From Roseiarcus sp963749715 (lineage in GTDB: Bacteria > Pseudomonadota > Alphaproteobacteria > Rhizobiales > Beijerinckiaceae), in the NCBI GenBank assembly GCA_963749715.1, contig CAVVNR010000015.1:248001-312000 (forward strand): DNA of 64,000 nt, given 5' to 3'. Below the pieces are notes generated by a model. That model was not told the DNA's origin, ran no database searches, and worked only from the letters and a program-made list of their open reading frames with translations. Positions 18,125 through 27,693 of this stretch are shown piece by piece (the first letter of the stretch is position 1; every line of letters begins with the position of its first letter). The position numbers were made by a program, and so were the translations under genes.

Positions 18125-18700
18125 GCGACGACTGCCGCTCCGAATTCATTTGGGCCGTACGCATTCAGCCTAACGCCCGCCGAAGCCGAAACCGCCGCTG
18201 CCAAATTCGGACTGCGCATGGCGCTCAAGGGCGGATTGCTTGGCCGTCATCTGGCGCCGCTGACCGCCTTCGCCCTGATCATGGCGTTTGCTGCGGCGCT
18301 CGCGCTCACCGGTCTGATCAGCCGGCGCGCCGGCGAGGCCACTCTCATCCTCGCCGCGGCGGCTTTCATGATCCAACGCCTCGCGAACCACTGGCGCATC
18401 CGCGGCGCGCGGCGAGACGGCCGCGAGGCGATCGCGCGGCTTCGATCCGCAGGCGCTCTGACCGCGACGTTCGGGAACGACGAGCTGTCGCTAGACGTCG
18501 ACGGGCGCGTTGAGCAGCTCCGCTACGCGGACTGCGAAGAGGCCGAGGACGCCGGCGGTCTCATCTACGTATGGCGGCCCGACGGCGCCCCGATCGTCGT
18601 GCCGACGCGAGCGCTCGCGGACGGCGAGGAGGCGGCGCGCGTCATGTCCCGCCTCTCGGACCGGATCGGAACGATGGGGAGCGCGAACCGCGCTCGGTGA
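18121..18700 (+). CDS. Two-helix membrane protein (YcxB-like), frameshifted
   Basis: ATG 18121 overlaps the bolA stop. The first 16 codons read MSDDCRSEFIWAVRIQ, after which one extra C near 18169 shifts the frame; without it the protein continues LTPAEAETAAAKFGLRMALK into two hydrophobic helices (residues ~38-60 and 66-82) and a C-terminal soluble domain (DELSLDVDGRVEQLRYADCE, YVWRPDGAPIVVPTRAL). The repaired product has about 192 residues. The helix pair plus a beta-rich tail resembles YcxB-type proteins. Function unknown. Confidence 0.65.
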
Positions 18701-18707
18701 GGCGGCG

Positions 18708-20151
18708 CTATTGCGCCGCCGGAGGGGCGGCAGGCGACGGCGCCGTCTTCGGCGAATCGGTCCCGTCGGGCGTCGAATTCTTCGAGGTTCGGCCTCGCGG
18801 GCGGCGTCGGCGGCGTGCGCAGCGATGCGAGACGTTCCGGCTTTTCGGCGGGAGAAAGGGTTTCGTCGCGGCGCGGGGGCGACGGGGCGCCGGCCGGCGC
18901 CGTCTCATCGGGCGCGCTGGCGTCGACCGCCGGCGGCGCGGGCTCCTGGCCGCCCAGATGCAACCACTTCTTGACGCTCTGCGCGCCGCCGCTCAACCCG
19001 CCAAGAACGCCGCCTGCCGGCTGGCTCGGCGCCGAGGCGAGCGCAACCGCCGCCATTGATGGCTGAGTTGGCGTGGTCGTCTCGGCGGCCGAGGCGTCGA
19101 CCGGCGGCGTCGCGGCGCTCGCGACGCGACGCTTGGCGTCGGCCGCGGCGATCTTGACCGCAGCCGATGCGGGTCTGGGATCCTCGAGGACGATCTCCTG
19201 CGGTCCGGTCGCCAGCGCGTCAGGGTCGCTCTCGTCCTTGTAACCGACGAACGCCGGGTTCTGGCCGCCGTCGGCGTAGACGAGGCGGATCGGCTTGACG
19301 CCGGACGCGACCAGTTCGGCGGCCTTGGCCTCGTCCTTGTCGGCTTTCTCCGCGACCAGCGCTTCGACGTTTTCGTCGCGCTTGAGCTCCGGACACGGCT
19401 GGGTCGCTGAAACCTCGCCAGTCGCGGCCGCGTCGAACACGTAGCGCTTGCCGCAGACCATGACCGAGGGTTCAGCCTTGGTGACCTCGAAATGGTCCGA
19501 GCCGTTCTTGAGGTCCTTCCAAAAGCCGATGTTGGGATCGAGCCGGAATTTGGCGATATTCTCCGCCGTCATGTGGAACGGATAGGACTGCAGCTGGATT
19601 TCGCGCTGTCCGCCGGCGAACGATTCGCGGGCGATCGCGTAGATATCGGCGACCTGCTCGTCGGTCATCGAGAAGCAACCGGCCGACGAGCAGACGCCAT
19701 GCACCATGACATTGCCGCCGGTGCGGCCGTAGGCCCGATCGTAGGCGTTGGGATAGCCGACGTTGAACGACAGATAGTAATGGGAATTGGGGTTCATCTG
19801 CCCGGGCGCGATCGTATAGAAACCCTCGGGGACCTGCATGTCGCCTTCGCGCTTCTTCGGACCGAGCTGTCCGGACCATCGGCACATCGGATAGGTCTTG
19901 AGCAGCGCGTACTCGCCGCTCGACTTCATCTTCCAGATTTCGAGCTCGGCTTCCTTCTTGTAAGTGCGGATGATTGTCGGCGACGACGGCGTGGTGTCGA
20001 GCTTGGCCATCTCGGCGAGCGTGGCGGTGGAAATCGGCTGCTGAGACCGTCCAGGCCCCTGATCGAGATAGGAATTGTCGCAAGCAGCGATCAAGGCGCA
20101 CGCCGCGACGGTCAGACCAACGGCGGCCCCGCGCCGGATGATGGAATTCAT
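18708..20151 (-). CDS. L,D-transpeptidase (YkuD) lipoprotein with long disordered tail, tail frameshifted
   Basis: A secreted peptidoglycan cross-linker. The N-terminal signal ends in lipobox IAAC (Cys24), so it is probably lipid-anchored. The YkuD catalytic site is VMVHGVCSSAGCFSM with the active Cys. Residues after ~230 are Ala/Pro-rich and low in complexity, suiting a periplasmic spacer. The ATG at 20151 follows GGGGAG. Near 18773 the frame runs on into the antisense of the neighbouring gene; a one-base shift instead gives a TAG at 18708, eight bases from the convergent stop, making about 480 residues. The continuous open frame with the upstream NUDIX gene is an indel artefact. Confidence 0.8.
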
Positions 20152-20321
20152 CGATCTCCCCGAATTCGACCCAACTCTAGCCGCGCGGGCGCCAAAAGTC
20201 CACGCCGCGAATTGAAACGCCCGCACCCTTACCGGCCCGTTAACGGGATATCCTCGCCTCCGATATTGTGGCTGAAAATCAAAGCAATGGGGCTTAATTG
20301 GGGCGCGGTCTGCTGCGCCGA

Positions 20322-20793
20322 TCACCAGCGGCCGGACAACGGCGCCGAATTCGAAGATCTCGGCGAGCCGCGCCCGAGTGGCCGCGGTCGTCCCTTCCGG
20401 CAGCGCCGAGCGCGAGAAAAAGCGCGCCTCCTTGATTTCCCAATCGGGCGCCCGCTCGCCGAGCACCCGGAACGTCCTGACGAGGTATACGGCCACGTGG
20501 TCGCGCCGCGACGATTGGGTGTTGAGGAACAGCCCGTGCAACAGCGGCGGCCCCTCGATTGTCACCATCGCCTCTTCCTCGAGTTCGCGCGCCAGCGCTT
20601 CGACGGAGGTCTCGCCGGGCTCGACGCCGCCGCCGGGGAAATGCCAGCCGGAGACGTAGCCGTGCCTGACCAGCAAGACCCGTTGGTCGGCGTCGGCCAC
20701 GACGGCCCTGACCCCGAGCGTCATCGGCCGCGCGAGGAGAAAGCTCCAGTGCAGCAGGCGCAGCTTCAGCTTCTCTCGAATCGGCGCGGCCAT
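20322..20793 (-). CDS. NUDIX hydrolase, frameshifted near the C-terminus
   Basis: A Nudix-fold pyrophosphohydrolase acting on a nucleoside-diphosphate-linked compound. The box is GGVEPGETSVEALARELEEE, preceded by VSGWHFPGG. Start MAAPIREKLKLRLLHW at 20793. Near residue 141 one extra base (about 20352) throws the frame into the L,D-transpeptidase gene. Dropping that base gives the ending EIFNSAPLSGRW and a TGA at 20322-20324, which matches the usual R-W ending and ~156-residue size. The phosphoesterase gene is divergent, 115 bp away. Confidence 0.8.
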
Positions 20794-20908
20794 GACTCGC
20801 GGGTGCTCCGGCCCAGGGCCAACGCCCGGGTTGTGTTTCCGTTCAAGCAATCTTATTGCCGCCCGGTCAATGACGGCGTCCCGGCGGCCGCCCGAGGGTG
20901 GTTAGGGA

Positions 20909-21814
20909 ATGAGCTTTACCATCGCCCACATCACCGACCCGCACCTGAGCCCGGCGCCCATGCCAGGCTTCGCCGATTTGCGGCTCAAGCGCGTCATGGG
21001 GTTCATCAACTGGAAGCGCGGACGGCGGCGGCGCAACGACATGGAGATGCTCGTGCGCCTGGTCGCGGATTTGCGCGCCCAGCGCCCAGACCATGTCGCG
21101 GTCACGGGAGATCTCGTCAACATCGGCATGCCGGCGGAGTTCCGCCGCGCGGCGCTATGGATGAGGACGCTCGGCGAGCCTGCCGACGTGAGCTTCGTTC
21201 CCGGCAATCACGACGCTTATGTCCGCGCGTCGATGCCGCTGCTCGAGGCCACGTTTGCAGCCTGGACCGCTGGCGACGCGCCGCGAGGCGAGGCGGCCTA
21301 CCCTTATCTCCGCGTTCGCCGGGAGATCGCGATTATTGGCCTGACCTCGGCGGTGCCGACCGGCCCGCTGCTGGCGACCGGGCGGCTCGGCAGGCGGCAG
21401 CTCGAGGCGTTCGCCGAACTGCTCGATGAGACCGGAGCCAAGGGCCTAGCGAGGGTCGTGCTCATACACCACCCGCCGGTCGTCGGAGCGACGCCGCCGC
21501 TGCGCGGCCTCTCGGACGCGGTTGAGTTCGAGCGCATCGTGCGCGATCGCGGCGCTGAGGCGATCCTGCACGGCCACACCCATCAGCAGGCGGTCCGCTC
21601 GCTAGCATCGCGCGCCGCGCGCACCATCGGAGGAGCGGTTCCGGTCCTCGGCGCGCCCTCCGCGGCCGCCGCCGCCCGCGATCCGCGCTATCGCGCCGCC
21701 TATCACCTCGTCCGGTTCGAGCGCGACGGCGAGCGCTGGCGGGTGAGCGCCCGCGCTCGGGGGCTCGCAACCGAGAGCGCGGCGATCGGCGAACGGGAGG
21801 CGCTAAGGGTCTAG
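20909..21814 (+). CDS. Calcineurin-like metallophosphoesterase
   Basis: A 301-residue dimetal phosphoesterase. The metal ligands appear in order: D-x-H in HITDPHLS, GD in AVTGDLVNIG, GNHD in VPGNHDAY, H in VLIHHPPVV and GHTH in LHGHTHQQ. Related proteins cleave cyclic nucleotides, nucleotide diphosphates or UDP-diacylglucosamine; the exact substrate is unclear. It has no signal peptide and acts in the cytosol. The pairing with a divergent NUDIX hydrolase suggests nucleotide-phosphate turnover, but this is inference only. Confidence 0.88.
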   Translation: MSFTIAHITDPHLSPAPMPGFADLRLKRVMGFINWKRGRRRRNDMEMLVRLVADLRAQRPDHVAVTGDLVNIGMPAEFRRAALWMRTLGEPADVSFVPGNHDAYVRASMPLLEATFAAWTAGDAPRGEAAYPYLRVRREIAIIGLTSAVPTGPLLATGRLGRRQLEAFAELLDETGAKGLARVVLIHHPPVVGATPPLRGLSDAVEFERIVRDRGAEAILHGHTHQQAVRSLASRAARTIGGAVPVLGAPSAAAAARDPRYRAAYHLVRFERDGERWRVSARARGLATESAAIGEREALRV

Positions 21815-22071
21815 GCTAACTAACCCCGGGACCAAGGCAGGCCTGGGCCGGCGAAAAATCCTACGAGAGCAGCATGGCGACTGAGTTCGACTTCATCGCC
21901 AGCGACGTGAAGAGCGGCGTGATCCAAACTCGGGCTCTTTAGATTATGGAGGAAAACCCAGCGGCGACCACCAAAATGATCTTGGATTTCCTGACAAAAT
22001 AGCGGCAGGCTATCGAGCGGCCCGCTCAAATCGATCAAGCGCCGCTTTTTCCGCCGAGGGGGAGACATCTC
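21815..22071 (+). other. Intergenic stretch with two short overlapping open frames
   Basis: Two tiny frames lie here: 21873-21942 encodes MATEFDFIASDVKSGVIQTR plus two residues, and 21946-22002 encodes MEENPAATTKMILDFLTK. Their sense-like composition and close succession in adjacent frames suggest one short degraded gene of about 45 codons, or the end of a lost gene. I recognise no family. A GGGGAG tract just before 22072 belongs to the DUF4337 gene. Confidence 0.25.
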
Positions 22072-22654
22072 GTGTCCGAAGCCAGCGATTCCGCGGTCGA
22101 AGCCAAAGAAAAGAGTCAGGCGGTCGCTCTGGTGATCGCGGTTCTTGCGCTCTTGCTCGCTCTGGCCGAAGCCGGGGCAAAAAATGCCCAGCACCTGTCG
22201 ACGGAGAAGAACATCGAGTTCGTCTGATCTGTTCAATTTCTATCAGGCCAAGAGAATTCGCTCGACTGTCGTAGAGACGGCTGCGTCGATGCTCGAGGCG
22301 CAAAAGACCGCCGTCAGCGATCCCAACGCGCAAGCGGCGTTCGAGAAACAGATCGGGGACTTCAAGGCGACGATCGCGCGCTTCGAAAAGGACCCCAAAA
22401 CTCCGCAAGACAGCCTGGATGCGATCCAGGATCGAGCCAAAGAGGCCTCGGAAAGCCGGGAATTGGCCAATCGCCGGCTCGGACACTACGAGCTCGGAAG
22501 CGGCCTGACCCAGATCGCGATCGTATTGGCCTCCGCCGCGATCATCACCGGGATAACCGCCCTTGTCTGGCTTAGCGTCGGATTGGGCGCCATCGGCGCC
22601 GCGCTGATCGCTTTCGGATTTCTGGCCCCTACCGTGTTGACGTTCATCGGCTAG
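22072..22654 (+). CDS. DUF4337 family membrane protein, frameshifted
   Basis: GTG 22072 follows GGGGAG by eight bases. The first frame gives a helix (AVALVIAVLALLLALAEAGA) and STEKNIEFV, then hits TGA at about 22226. Dropping one base near 22221 continues as SSDLFNFYQAKRIRSTVVET, the DUF4337 signature, through an Asp/Lys-rich helix and two C-terminal membrane helices (IAIVLASAAIITGITALVWL; GLGAIGAALIAFGFLAPTVL). The repaired protein has about 193 residues. The family is of unknown function and sits in the inner membrane with a cytosolic or periplasmic helical middle. Confidence 0.75.
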
Positions 22655-22733
22655 AACGGACCCAAATCGCGAGAATCGCCCGCCGCCGCTTCGTTTTGCC
22701 CGCGAAGGACGTGACCGTCCAAAAGAGCACGCC

Positions 22734-23024
22734 TCACGGCAGCGAATGGACGATGACAGGACCCGCGGTCGCGCTCGCCGGGCTCGCCACCAGCGGGCCG
22801 AGATTCTCCTCGATAAAGGCGAGCGCGCGTCGGTTGGACTCCTGCGCTTCGGCGACGGTATTGAAGACGCTGATTGCGGTCACCGTGTCGTCTGGCGCGT
22901 AGACGACATAGTAACCCATGAAGCCTGACACGTCGCTGATGATGGAGATCGCCTCCTTGATCTTCTCGGCGAGCGCGTCGGCCGAGCCCGGCTTGGCCTT
23001 GAACTGGCGAATTGCGGCATACAT
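22734..23024 (-). CDS. Small antibiotic-biosynthesis-monooxygenase-like (ABM fold) protein
   Basis: 96 residues. MYAAIRQFKAKPGSADALAE followed by IISDVSGFMGYYVVYAPDD and a SNRRALAFIEENL helix resembles the dimeric alpha/beta-barrel (ABM) fold. Such proteins include small oxygenases and stress proteins; no catalytic residue can be assigned. The ATG at 23024 follows GGGGAGG at a good distance. It has no signal peptide. The upstream 130 bp contain no recognisable gene. Confidence 0.7.
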   Translation of the reverse strand: MYAAIRQFKAKPGSADALAEKIKEAISIISDVSGFMGYYVVYAPDDTVTAISVFNTVAEAQESNRRALAFIEENLGPLVASPASATAGPVIVHSLP

Positions 23025-23156
23025 GGCGTCCTCCCCTTGGGCCGAGCGGGGCGCCTGGTCTCGACGCCCGCAACAGCGCCGAACGAGAACTCGCCGCAAC
23101 ACGCCGCGTCAAGCCCGAGTTGAGCCATGCCGACTTCGTTCGAATGTCCGGTCAGG

Positions 23157-23765
23157 CTAGGCTGATTTCTTTTGCCTGGTTCGGCCTTTTCCGCCGCGAC
23201 CCTGATTGGCGATGCGTCCGAGCGCGCGTTTGATGGACGCTTCGTCGATAGTTTCCGGATCGTAGTCGCCCAGCCACTCCTTGGTCTCCGCATGGTCCGG
23301 ATGATCGGAATCGGCCAACGCGTCGAGCTTGTCATAGAAGCCCGGAATTCCGCCGCAATCCTCGGGCGGGGCGTTGCGCTCGCCCCCGACATATCGAGGA
23401 TAGGCGCAATCCGGCTCGCCCACGCGAATATTGGAGACGGTGAGGCGATGCTCCCAGCTGTCGCCAAAGTCGTAAATGTAATTGATCTTCGTCCCGCGCG
23501 GCCCGAGCAGGTCCATCAGTTGGACCTTGCCGGCGTCGACGAGCGGCTCCTCGCCCCAGTCCGCGCCGGACGGCCGGCCGTAGCGGCGCTTGCCGATGGA
23601 AAACTCCCAGAGATGGTAGTTCTCCCATCCAAGCGCCGCCTGGATCACATCGTGCAAGGTTTTGAGGGAGATGGAGGTCGGAACCTCGACCTCGCGCCAG
23701 ATGGGCGGGTCGGTATCCGAGAGTTCGATCCGAACGGTGGCGATCTGATCGGCGCTGATGCTCAT
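23157..23765 (-). CDS. Plasmid pRiA4b ORF-3 family protein
   Basis: About 202 residues. RIELSDTDPPIWREVEVPTS, then LKTLHDVIQAALGWENYHLW, then YIYDFGDSWEHRLTVSN and PPEDCGGIPGFYDKLDAL are the consecutive signatures of the pRiA4b ORF-3-like fold, found on rhizobial plasmids and many chromosomes with no proven activity. The C-terminus is basic (QGRGGKGRTRQKKSA), suggesting possible nucleic-acid contact. Start MSISADQ at 23765 is preferred over MAGM three codons upstream. Often part of mobile or accessory DNA. Confidence 0.88.
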   Translation of the reverse strand: MSISADQIATVRIELSDTDPPIWREVEVPTSISLKTLHDVIQAALGWENYHLWEFSIGKRRYGRPSGADWGEEPLVDAGKVQLMDLLGPRGTKINYIYDFGDSWEHRLTVSNIRVGEPDCAYPRYVGGERNAPPEDCGGIPGFYDKLDALADSDHPDHAETKEWLGDYDPETIDEASIKRALGRIANQGRGGKGRTRQKKSA

Positions 23766-23866
23766 GCCAGCCATTATAGACCGCGGCGGCTCTATTTCCG
23801 GGGCTTAGCGCCATCGCCCGGAGCTTTCCACAGGATTCGGGTCTCGGCCCCGGAGCGCCGGGTCGC

Positions 23867-25240
23867 TCACGCGTTCGACGTCAAAGCTCCGGGCAGCGCC
23901 GCGCGCAGTCGCGAGGGACCGGCGGGGGCGAGCTTCTTCACTGCGCTCGAAGCGGCGATCTGGCCGCGGTTGACGAAGGCCTCGTGGTTGCGCTCGATCT
24001 CGTCGAGGTCGTAGAGATAATTGACCATGATTCCGTAGGACTCGGCGAGCCCCTTAGGCGACAGGTCGCCCTGCCAGCCAATGCGCTCGAGGCTCGCGCC
24101 ATTGCCGAGGTGAAACCGCGCGACCGAGTCCATCATCCGCCCGTCCGGACGGCGCGCTTTCAGGAAATAATAGGCCGCCAGCGGCTCGATCGCGGCGCGC
24201 AGCCGCGCCGCAACGCCCGGCGCCGTCGGCCAGTTGTCCTCGGCCGCCGCGGAAAGCGCGGCGTTCTTCAGTGGCGCGATCGCCGGATCCTCGGTCGTCT
24301 CGAGCCAGGCGCGGAATCCGGGCGCCGGCGAGAGCGTGACGAAAGTCTCGATCAGCGGCAGCTCGCGGCGGATCTCCTCAACCACCTGCTTGATGAGGAA
24401 GTTGCCGAAATTGACCCCCGCCAGACCGTGCTGGCAATTGGAGATCGAATAGAACGCCGCGACACGCGCCTTGTCCGGGCTGACATGGGCGCGCTTTTCC
24501 GCGAGCAGAGGGGCGATCGCCGCGGGCGCGGAGAGCGTCAGCGCGACTTCGACGAAGATCAGCGGCTCGTCGACCAGCCGCGGGTGGAAGAACGCGTAGC
24601 ATCGCCGGTCGGCCGGATCGATGCGCCGCCTGAGCTCGTCCCAGTCGCCGATCTCGTGCACCGCCTCGTAGCGGATGATTTTCTCCAGAAGCGCAGCCGG
24701 CGAGGACCAGTCGATGCGGCGCAACACCAGAAAGCCGCGGTTGAACCAGGAGCCGAACAGATGCAGGAAATCGCGATCGACGATGGCGAGCGATGGGTTC
24801 TGGTTCATCAGCGCCAAGAGGTCGGCGCGCATCTCGACCAGCGCCGCGGTGCCGCCCGGCGCACGATTGAGCCGCCGGAACAGGTCGTGACGGCGCGGCT
24901 CGGAAGCGTAGTGGATTTCGCTCGCAGCCTCCTCGTCGTCGTTTGCGCTGAAGTTGGCGATGGCGCTCATGACCCGCTCGCGATCGGGCCCGAACTCGTC
25001 GGCGAGCGAACGAAAGAACGCTGGATGGTCGGAAGGATCGAGGGTGCGGTAGCGGCGCAGGATCTCGGCGGCGAGCGCGACCCCCGACGCCTCGCCCCGC
25101 CCCGCGACCAGCGCCCGGCAAGTCTCGACCAACGATTCGGCGCGGTTATCCGCATCCTTCGGCCAAGGCTTGATCTTGAGCACGGATCGGCCGCGATCGG
25201 CGATCGAGGCCAGAAGATCGTAAAAAAAGGCGTTGGACAT
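23867..25240 (-). CDS. Malonyl-CoA decarboxylase
   Basis: A 457-residue enzyme releasing CO2 from malonyl-CoA to give acetyl-CoA in the cytosol. The N-terminal helical domain (to ~150) is followed by the GNAT-like catalytic domain: FLHLFGSWFNRGFLVLRRID, CYAFFHPRLVDEPLIFVEVA, AAFYSISNCQHGLAGVNFGN (catalytic Ser and the conserved H-G-L block), and DSVARFHLGNGASLERIGW. Length and order agree with bacterial MCD. Partners of malonate catabolism (malonyl-CoA synthetase, dicarboxylate carrier) are not adjacent. Confidence 0.95.
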   Translation of the reverse strand: MSNAFFYDLLASIADRGRSVLKIKPWPKDADNRAESLVETCRALVAGRGEASGVALAAEILRRYRTLDPSDHPAFFRSLADEFGPDRERVMSAIANFSANDDEEAASEIHYASEPRRHDLFRRLNRAPGGTAALVEMRADLLALMNQNPSLAIVDRDFLHLFGSWFNRGFLVLRRIDWSSPAALLEKIIRYEAVHEIGDWDELRRRIDPADRRCYAFFHPRLVDEPLIFVEVALTLSAPAAIAPLLAEKRAHVSPDKARVAAFYSISNCQHGLAGVNFGNFLIKQVVEEIRRELPLIETFVTLSPAPGFRAWLETTEDPAIAPLKNAALSAAAEDNWPTAPGVAARLRAAIEPLAAYYFLKARRPDGRMMDSVARFHLGNGASLERIGWQGDLSPKGLAESYGIMVNYLYDLDEIERNHEAFVNRGQIAASSAVKKLAPAGPSRLRAALPGALTSNA

Positions 25241-25327
25241 GACTTCCTCGGCCTTGGCGGCGGCGCGCCAATCGGACGAGAGGCGATTGTCATGCGGGGC
25301 CGGAAGGGAATCAAGCCCGCCCGCTTT

Positions 25328-26083
25328 TCAGAACGGCGGCGGAGCGGTCCATTGGGCCCAGAGGTCGCGCAAGCGCGCCGTCCAGGCCAGATAGCCGCCA
25401 AGGCCGATCAGCAGCGCAAGCGTGATCGAACCCAGCAACATCAGGAACAGGCTCAGCGCTTCGCCGAGCCGCCGGACGAGCCGGCGCCTGGGCGGCGCTC
25501 CCCAGTCATCGACGGCGGCGTCGATCGCCTCGCCCACGCCGCCCGTCGGCGGCGACGAGGCCCGGGCGCGCCCACCGGCGATCGGCCAGGCCCGCGGCCC
25601 CCTGGCGTCGGCCGGGAGCGCTCTGGCGCCGGTCTGCGTCGGCTCGTTTTGGGCCTGCGCGTCGCGCCAGTCCGAGGCCAGCGCGCGCTCGCGCTCGATA
25701 AGACGGCGGGCGATGTAATTGGCGACCGCGGCGGCGATGTCGTCGACCGACTGGTTCTCGGCGATCAACACCCGGCCGTTGCGCGTGTCCTGATGGAAGC
25801 GATAGGTGCGCCGGTCGTGGGCCATGTCGACGAAGGCGATCATGTCGACGAACAGACGGGGATGATCGCCCCGCGCCAGCGCCAGATCGAACATGTCGAC
25901 GCCCGGCGGCGCCTGTCCGACTACGGGTTTCAGCGCGCTTTCAAGCAGCGACAGACGGCCCATCTCGATTTCGCGCAGATCCGCGATCGCCTCGCCGCGT
26001 TCGGCGTTCTCGACCCGCGCCTGCCGGATCGCGGCTGCGAGGTCGGGCTGTGCGGCCAATTCGTTATCGGGCTTGTCGTTCAT
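25328..26083 (-). CDS. Hypothetical protein with one C-terminal membrane helix, 251 aa
   Basis: The N-terminal ~150 residues look globular and conserved (SLLESALKPVVGQAPPGVDM, HPRLFVDMIAFVDMAHDRRT, IAAAVANYIARRLIERERAL). A Pro/Ala/Arg-rich linker follows, and a single helix (LSLFLMLLGSITLALLIGLG) near residues 216-236 probably anchors it in the inner membrane with the globular part in the cytosol. ATG 26083 fits the end of the non-coding upstream. I do not recognise the family. It diverges from psuG and lies 87 bp upstream of malonyl-CoA decarboxylase on the same strand. Confidence 0.65.
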   Translation of the reverse strand: MNDKPDNELAAQPDLAAAIRQARVENAERGEAIADLREIEMGRLSLLESALKPVVGQAPPGVDMFDLALARGDHPRLFVDMIAFVDMAHDRRTYRFHQDTRNGRVLIAENQSVDDIAAAVANYIARRLIERERALASDWRDAQAQNEPTQTGARALPADARGPRAWPIAGGRARASSPPTGGVGEAIDAAVDDWGAPPRRRLVRRLGEALSLFLMLLGSITLALLIGLGGYLAWTARLRDLWAQWTAPPPF

Positions 26084-26271
26084 CGACCTTAAGGACGTCC
26101 GCGCTCTCCGCCGCAAGGGTAGCGCGAATCCGCACGCCCGCAAACCGTTCGAGACGCGAGACTTCTTCCGGCGCCGCCGCCCCAAGGCGGCGCCATTGAT
26201 CCCGGGCGGAGATTGCCGATAATCGCCGCCTGCGGCCGATCGCGGCCGCACGCGATGAAAGCGACAAAGCG

Positions 26272-27189
26272 ATGAGCGCCGCCGATCTTCTGGATTTTTC
26301 CGCCGAGGTCGCCGAGGCGCGCTCCGCCAAAAAGGCGATCGTGGCGCTCGAATCGACGATCATCACCCATGGCATGCCCTACCCGCGCAACGTCGAGACG
26401 GCGCTTTCCGTCGAGGAGGCGGCGCGCGAAATGGGCGCCGTTCCCGCAACCATCGCCGTCATCGACGGGCGTTTCCGGGTCGGCCTCAACCGCACGGAGA
26501 TCGAGCGGCTGGGCGAGCTCACCGGCGGCGTCGTCAAGGCCTCGCGCCGCGATCTGGCGCTGGTTGCGGCGCGCAAGGGCTCAGCCGGCACCACCGTCGC
26601 GGCGACCATGTTCATCGCCTCCCTTGCGGGGCTGGAGATTTTCGCCACCGGCGGCATCGGCGGCGTCCACCGCGGGGCGGAGGAAACGTTCGACATCTCG
26701 GCCGATCTGGTCGAGCTTGCGCGCACTCGCGTCGCTGTGGTGTGCGCGGGCGCCAAGTCGATCCTCGACATCGAAAAGACGCTCGAATTTCTGGAGACGC
26801 AGGGGGTCGCGATCGTCGGCTACCGCTGCGACGAGTTCCCCGCCTTTTACGCCCGCTCGTCCGGATTCAAACTCGAGCACCGCTGCGACGGGCTTCGCGA
26901 CCTCGCCCGCATGATCCGCCTGCAGCGCGACATCGGCCCCGGCGGCCTCCTGATCGCCAACCCCATCCCTGAGGATCACGCGCTCGAAGAGGCGGCGATC
27001 GAGGAGCGCATCGTCGAGGCGGTGGCGGAGGCGAAAGCGCAAGGGGTGGGCAAGAAAGAGGCAACTCCGTTCCTCTTGAAGCGCGTCGTCGAACTGACCG
27101 AGGGCAAGAGCCTCGAGGCCAATATCGCGCTGATCAGGAATAACGCCATGCTCGCCGCCCAGGCGGCGGCGGAGCTGGCGAGGCTTTGA
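26272..27189 (+). CDS. psuG: Pseudouridine-5'-phosphate glycosidase
   Basis: A 305-residue cytosolic enzyme splitting pseudouridine 5'-phosphate into uracil and ribose 5-phosphate. VALESTIITHGMPYPRNVET, then KASRRDLALVAARKGSAGTT with the catalytic Lys, FATGGIGGVHRGAEETFDIS with metal and phosphate ligands, and ANPIPEDHALEEAAIEERI are all diagnostic. The PfkB kinase gene (28.1 kb), its usual partner, is separated here by DUF302 and cytochrome c genes. Confidence 0.95.
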   Translation: MSAADLLDFSAEVAEARSAKKAIVALESTIITHGMPYPRNVETALSVEEAAREMGAVPATIAVIDGRFRVGLNRTEIERLGELTGGVVKASRRDLALVAARKGSAGTTVAATMFIASLAGLEIFATGGIGGVHRGAEETFDISADLVELARTRVAVVCAGAKSILDIEKTLEFLETQGVAIVGYRCDEFPAFYARSSGFKLEHRCDGLRDLARMIRLQRDIGPGGLLIANPIPEDHALEEAAIEERIVEAVAEAKAQGVGKKEATPFLLKRVVELTEGKSLEANIALIRNNAMLAAQAAAELARL

Positions 27190-27272
27190 AGAGACCGGAC
27201 CGAGCGGCGATTGATAAACGGCATTCCCGGCCGCCCTGCGGTTTGTGGTTTCCTCTCTCGGAGGCTTGGCCT

Positions 27273-27662
27273 GTGCAGAAAGAAGAAGGGATCGTCAAAA
27301 TACCGAGCCATCGCTCCGTGGAGGAGACGGTCGATAAGCTGAAGACCATTCTGCAATCGAAGGGAGTGACGCTGTTCGCGCTCGTCGACCACAGCGGCGA
27401 AGCTGAAAAGGTTGGAATGAAAATGCCTCCCACCAAGCTCTTGATCTTCGGCAACCCGAAAGGCGGCACGCCGCTGATGCTGGCTGCTCCAAGCGCGGCC
27501 ATCGATCTTCCGCTGAAGATTCTGGTCGCGGACAATTCGCAAGGAAAGGTGTGGATCTCCTACAACAGCGTCGAGTACCTGAAAGAGCGGCACGGCCTGC
27601 CTGAGAATCTGCTGCCAAATATCGCGGTCGTGCAGGCGCTGGCGGCCGCGGCCGGAGAGTAA
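27273..27662 (+). CDS. DUF302 domain protein
   Basis: 129 residues from a GTG at 27273 that has GGAGG nine bases upstream; the open frame reaches back to 27186, but those codons overlap the psuG stop and read poorly. SHRSVEETVDKLKTILQSKG, LFALVDHSGEAEKVGMKMPP, KLLIFGNPKGGTPLM and LPLKILVADNSQGKVWISYN follow the DUF302 beta-alpha fold, found alone or with thiol-redox and copper proteins. No export signal is clear in this version. It may be cotranscribed with psuG. Confidence 0.82.
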   Translation: MQKEEGIVKIPSHRSVEETVDKLKTILQSKGVTLFALVDHSGEAEKVGMKMPPTKLLIFGNPKGGTPLMLAAPSAAIDLPLKILVADNSQGKVWISYNSVEYLKERHGLPENLLPNIAVVQALAAAAGE

Positions 27663-27693
27663 CGCCGCCGCCTGCCGCTTGTCGTTCGGGCTG

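Noticed and set aside
18565..18707. Continuation of the L,D-transpeptidase frame into 18565
   Set aside because: It overlaps the antisense of the BolA-linked membrane gene; a one-base shift gives a natural stop at 18708.
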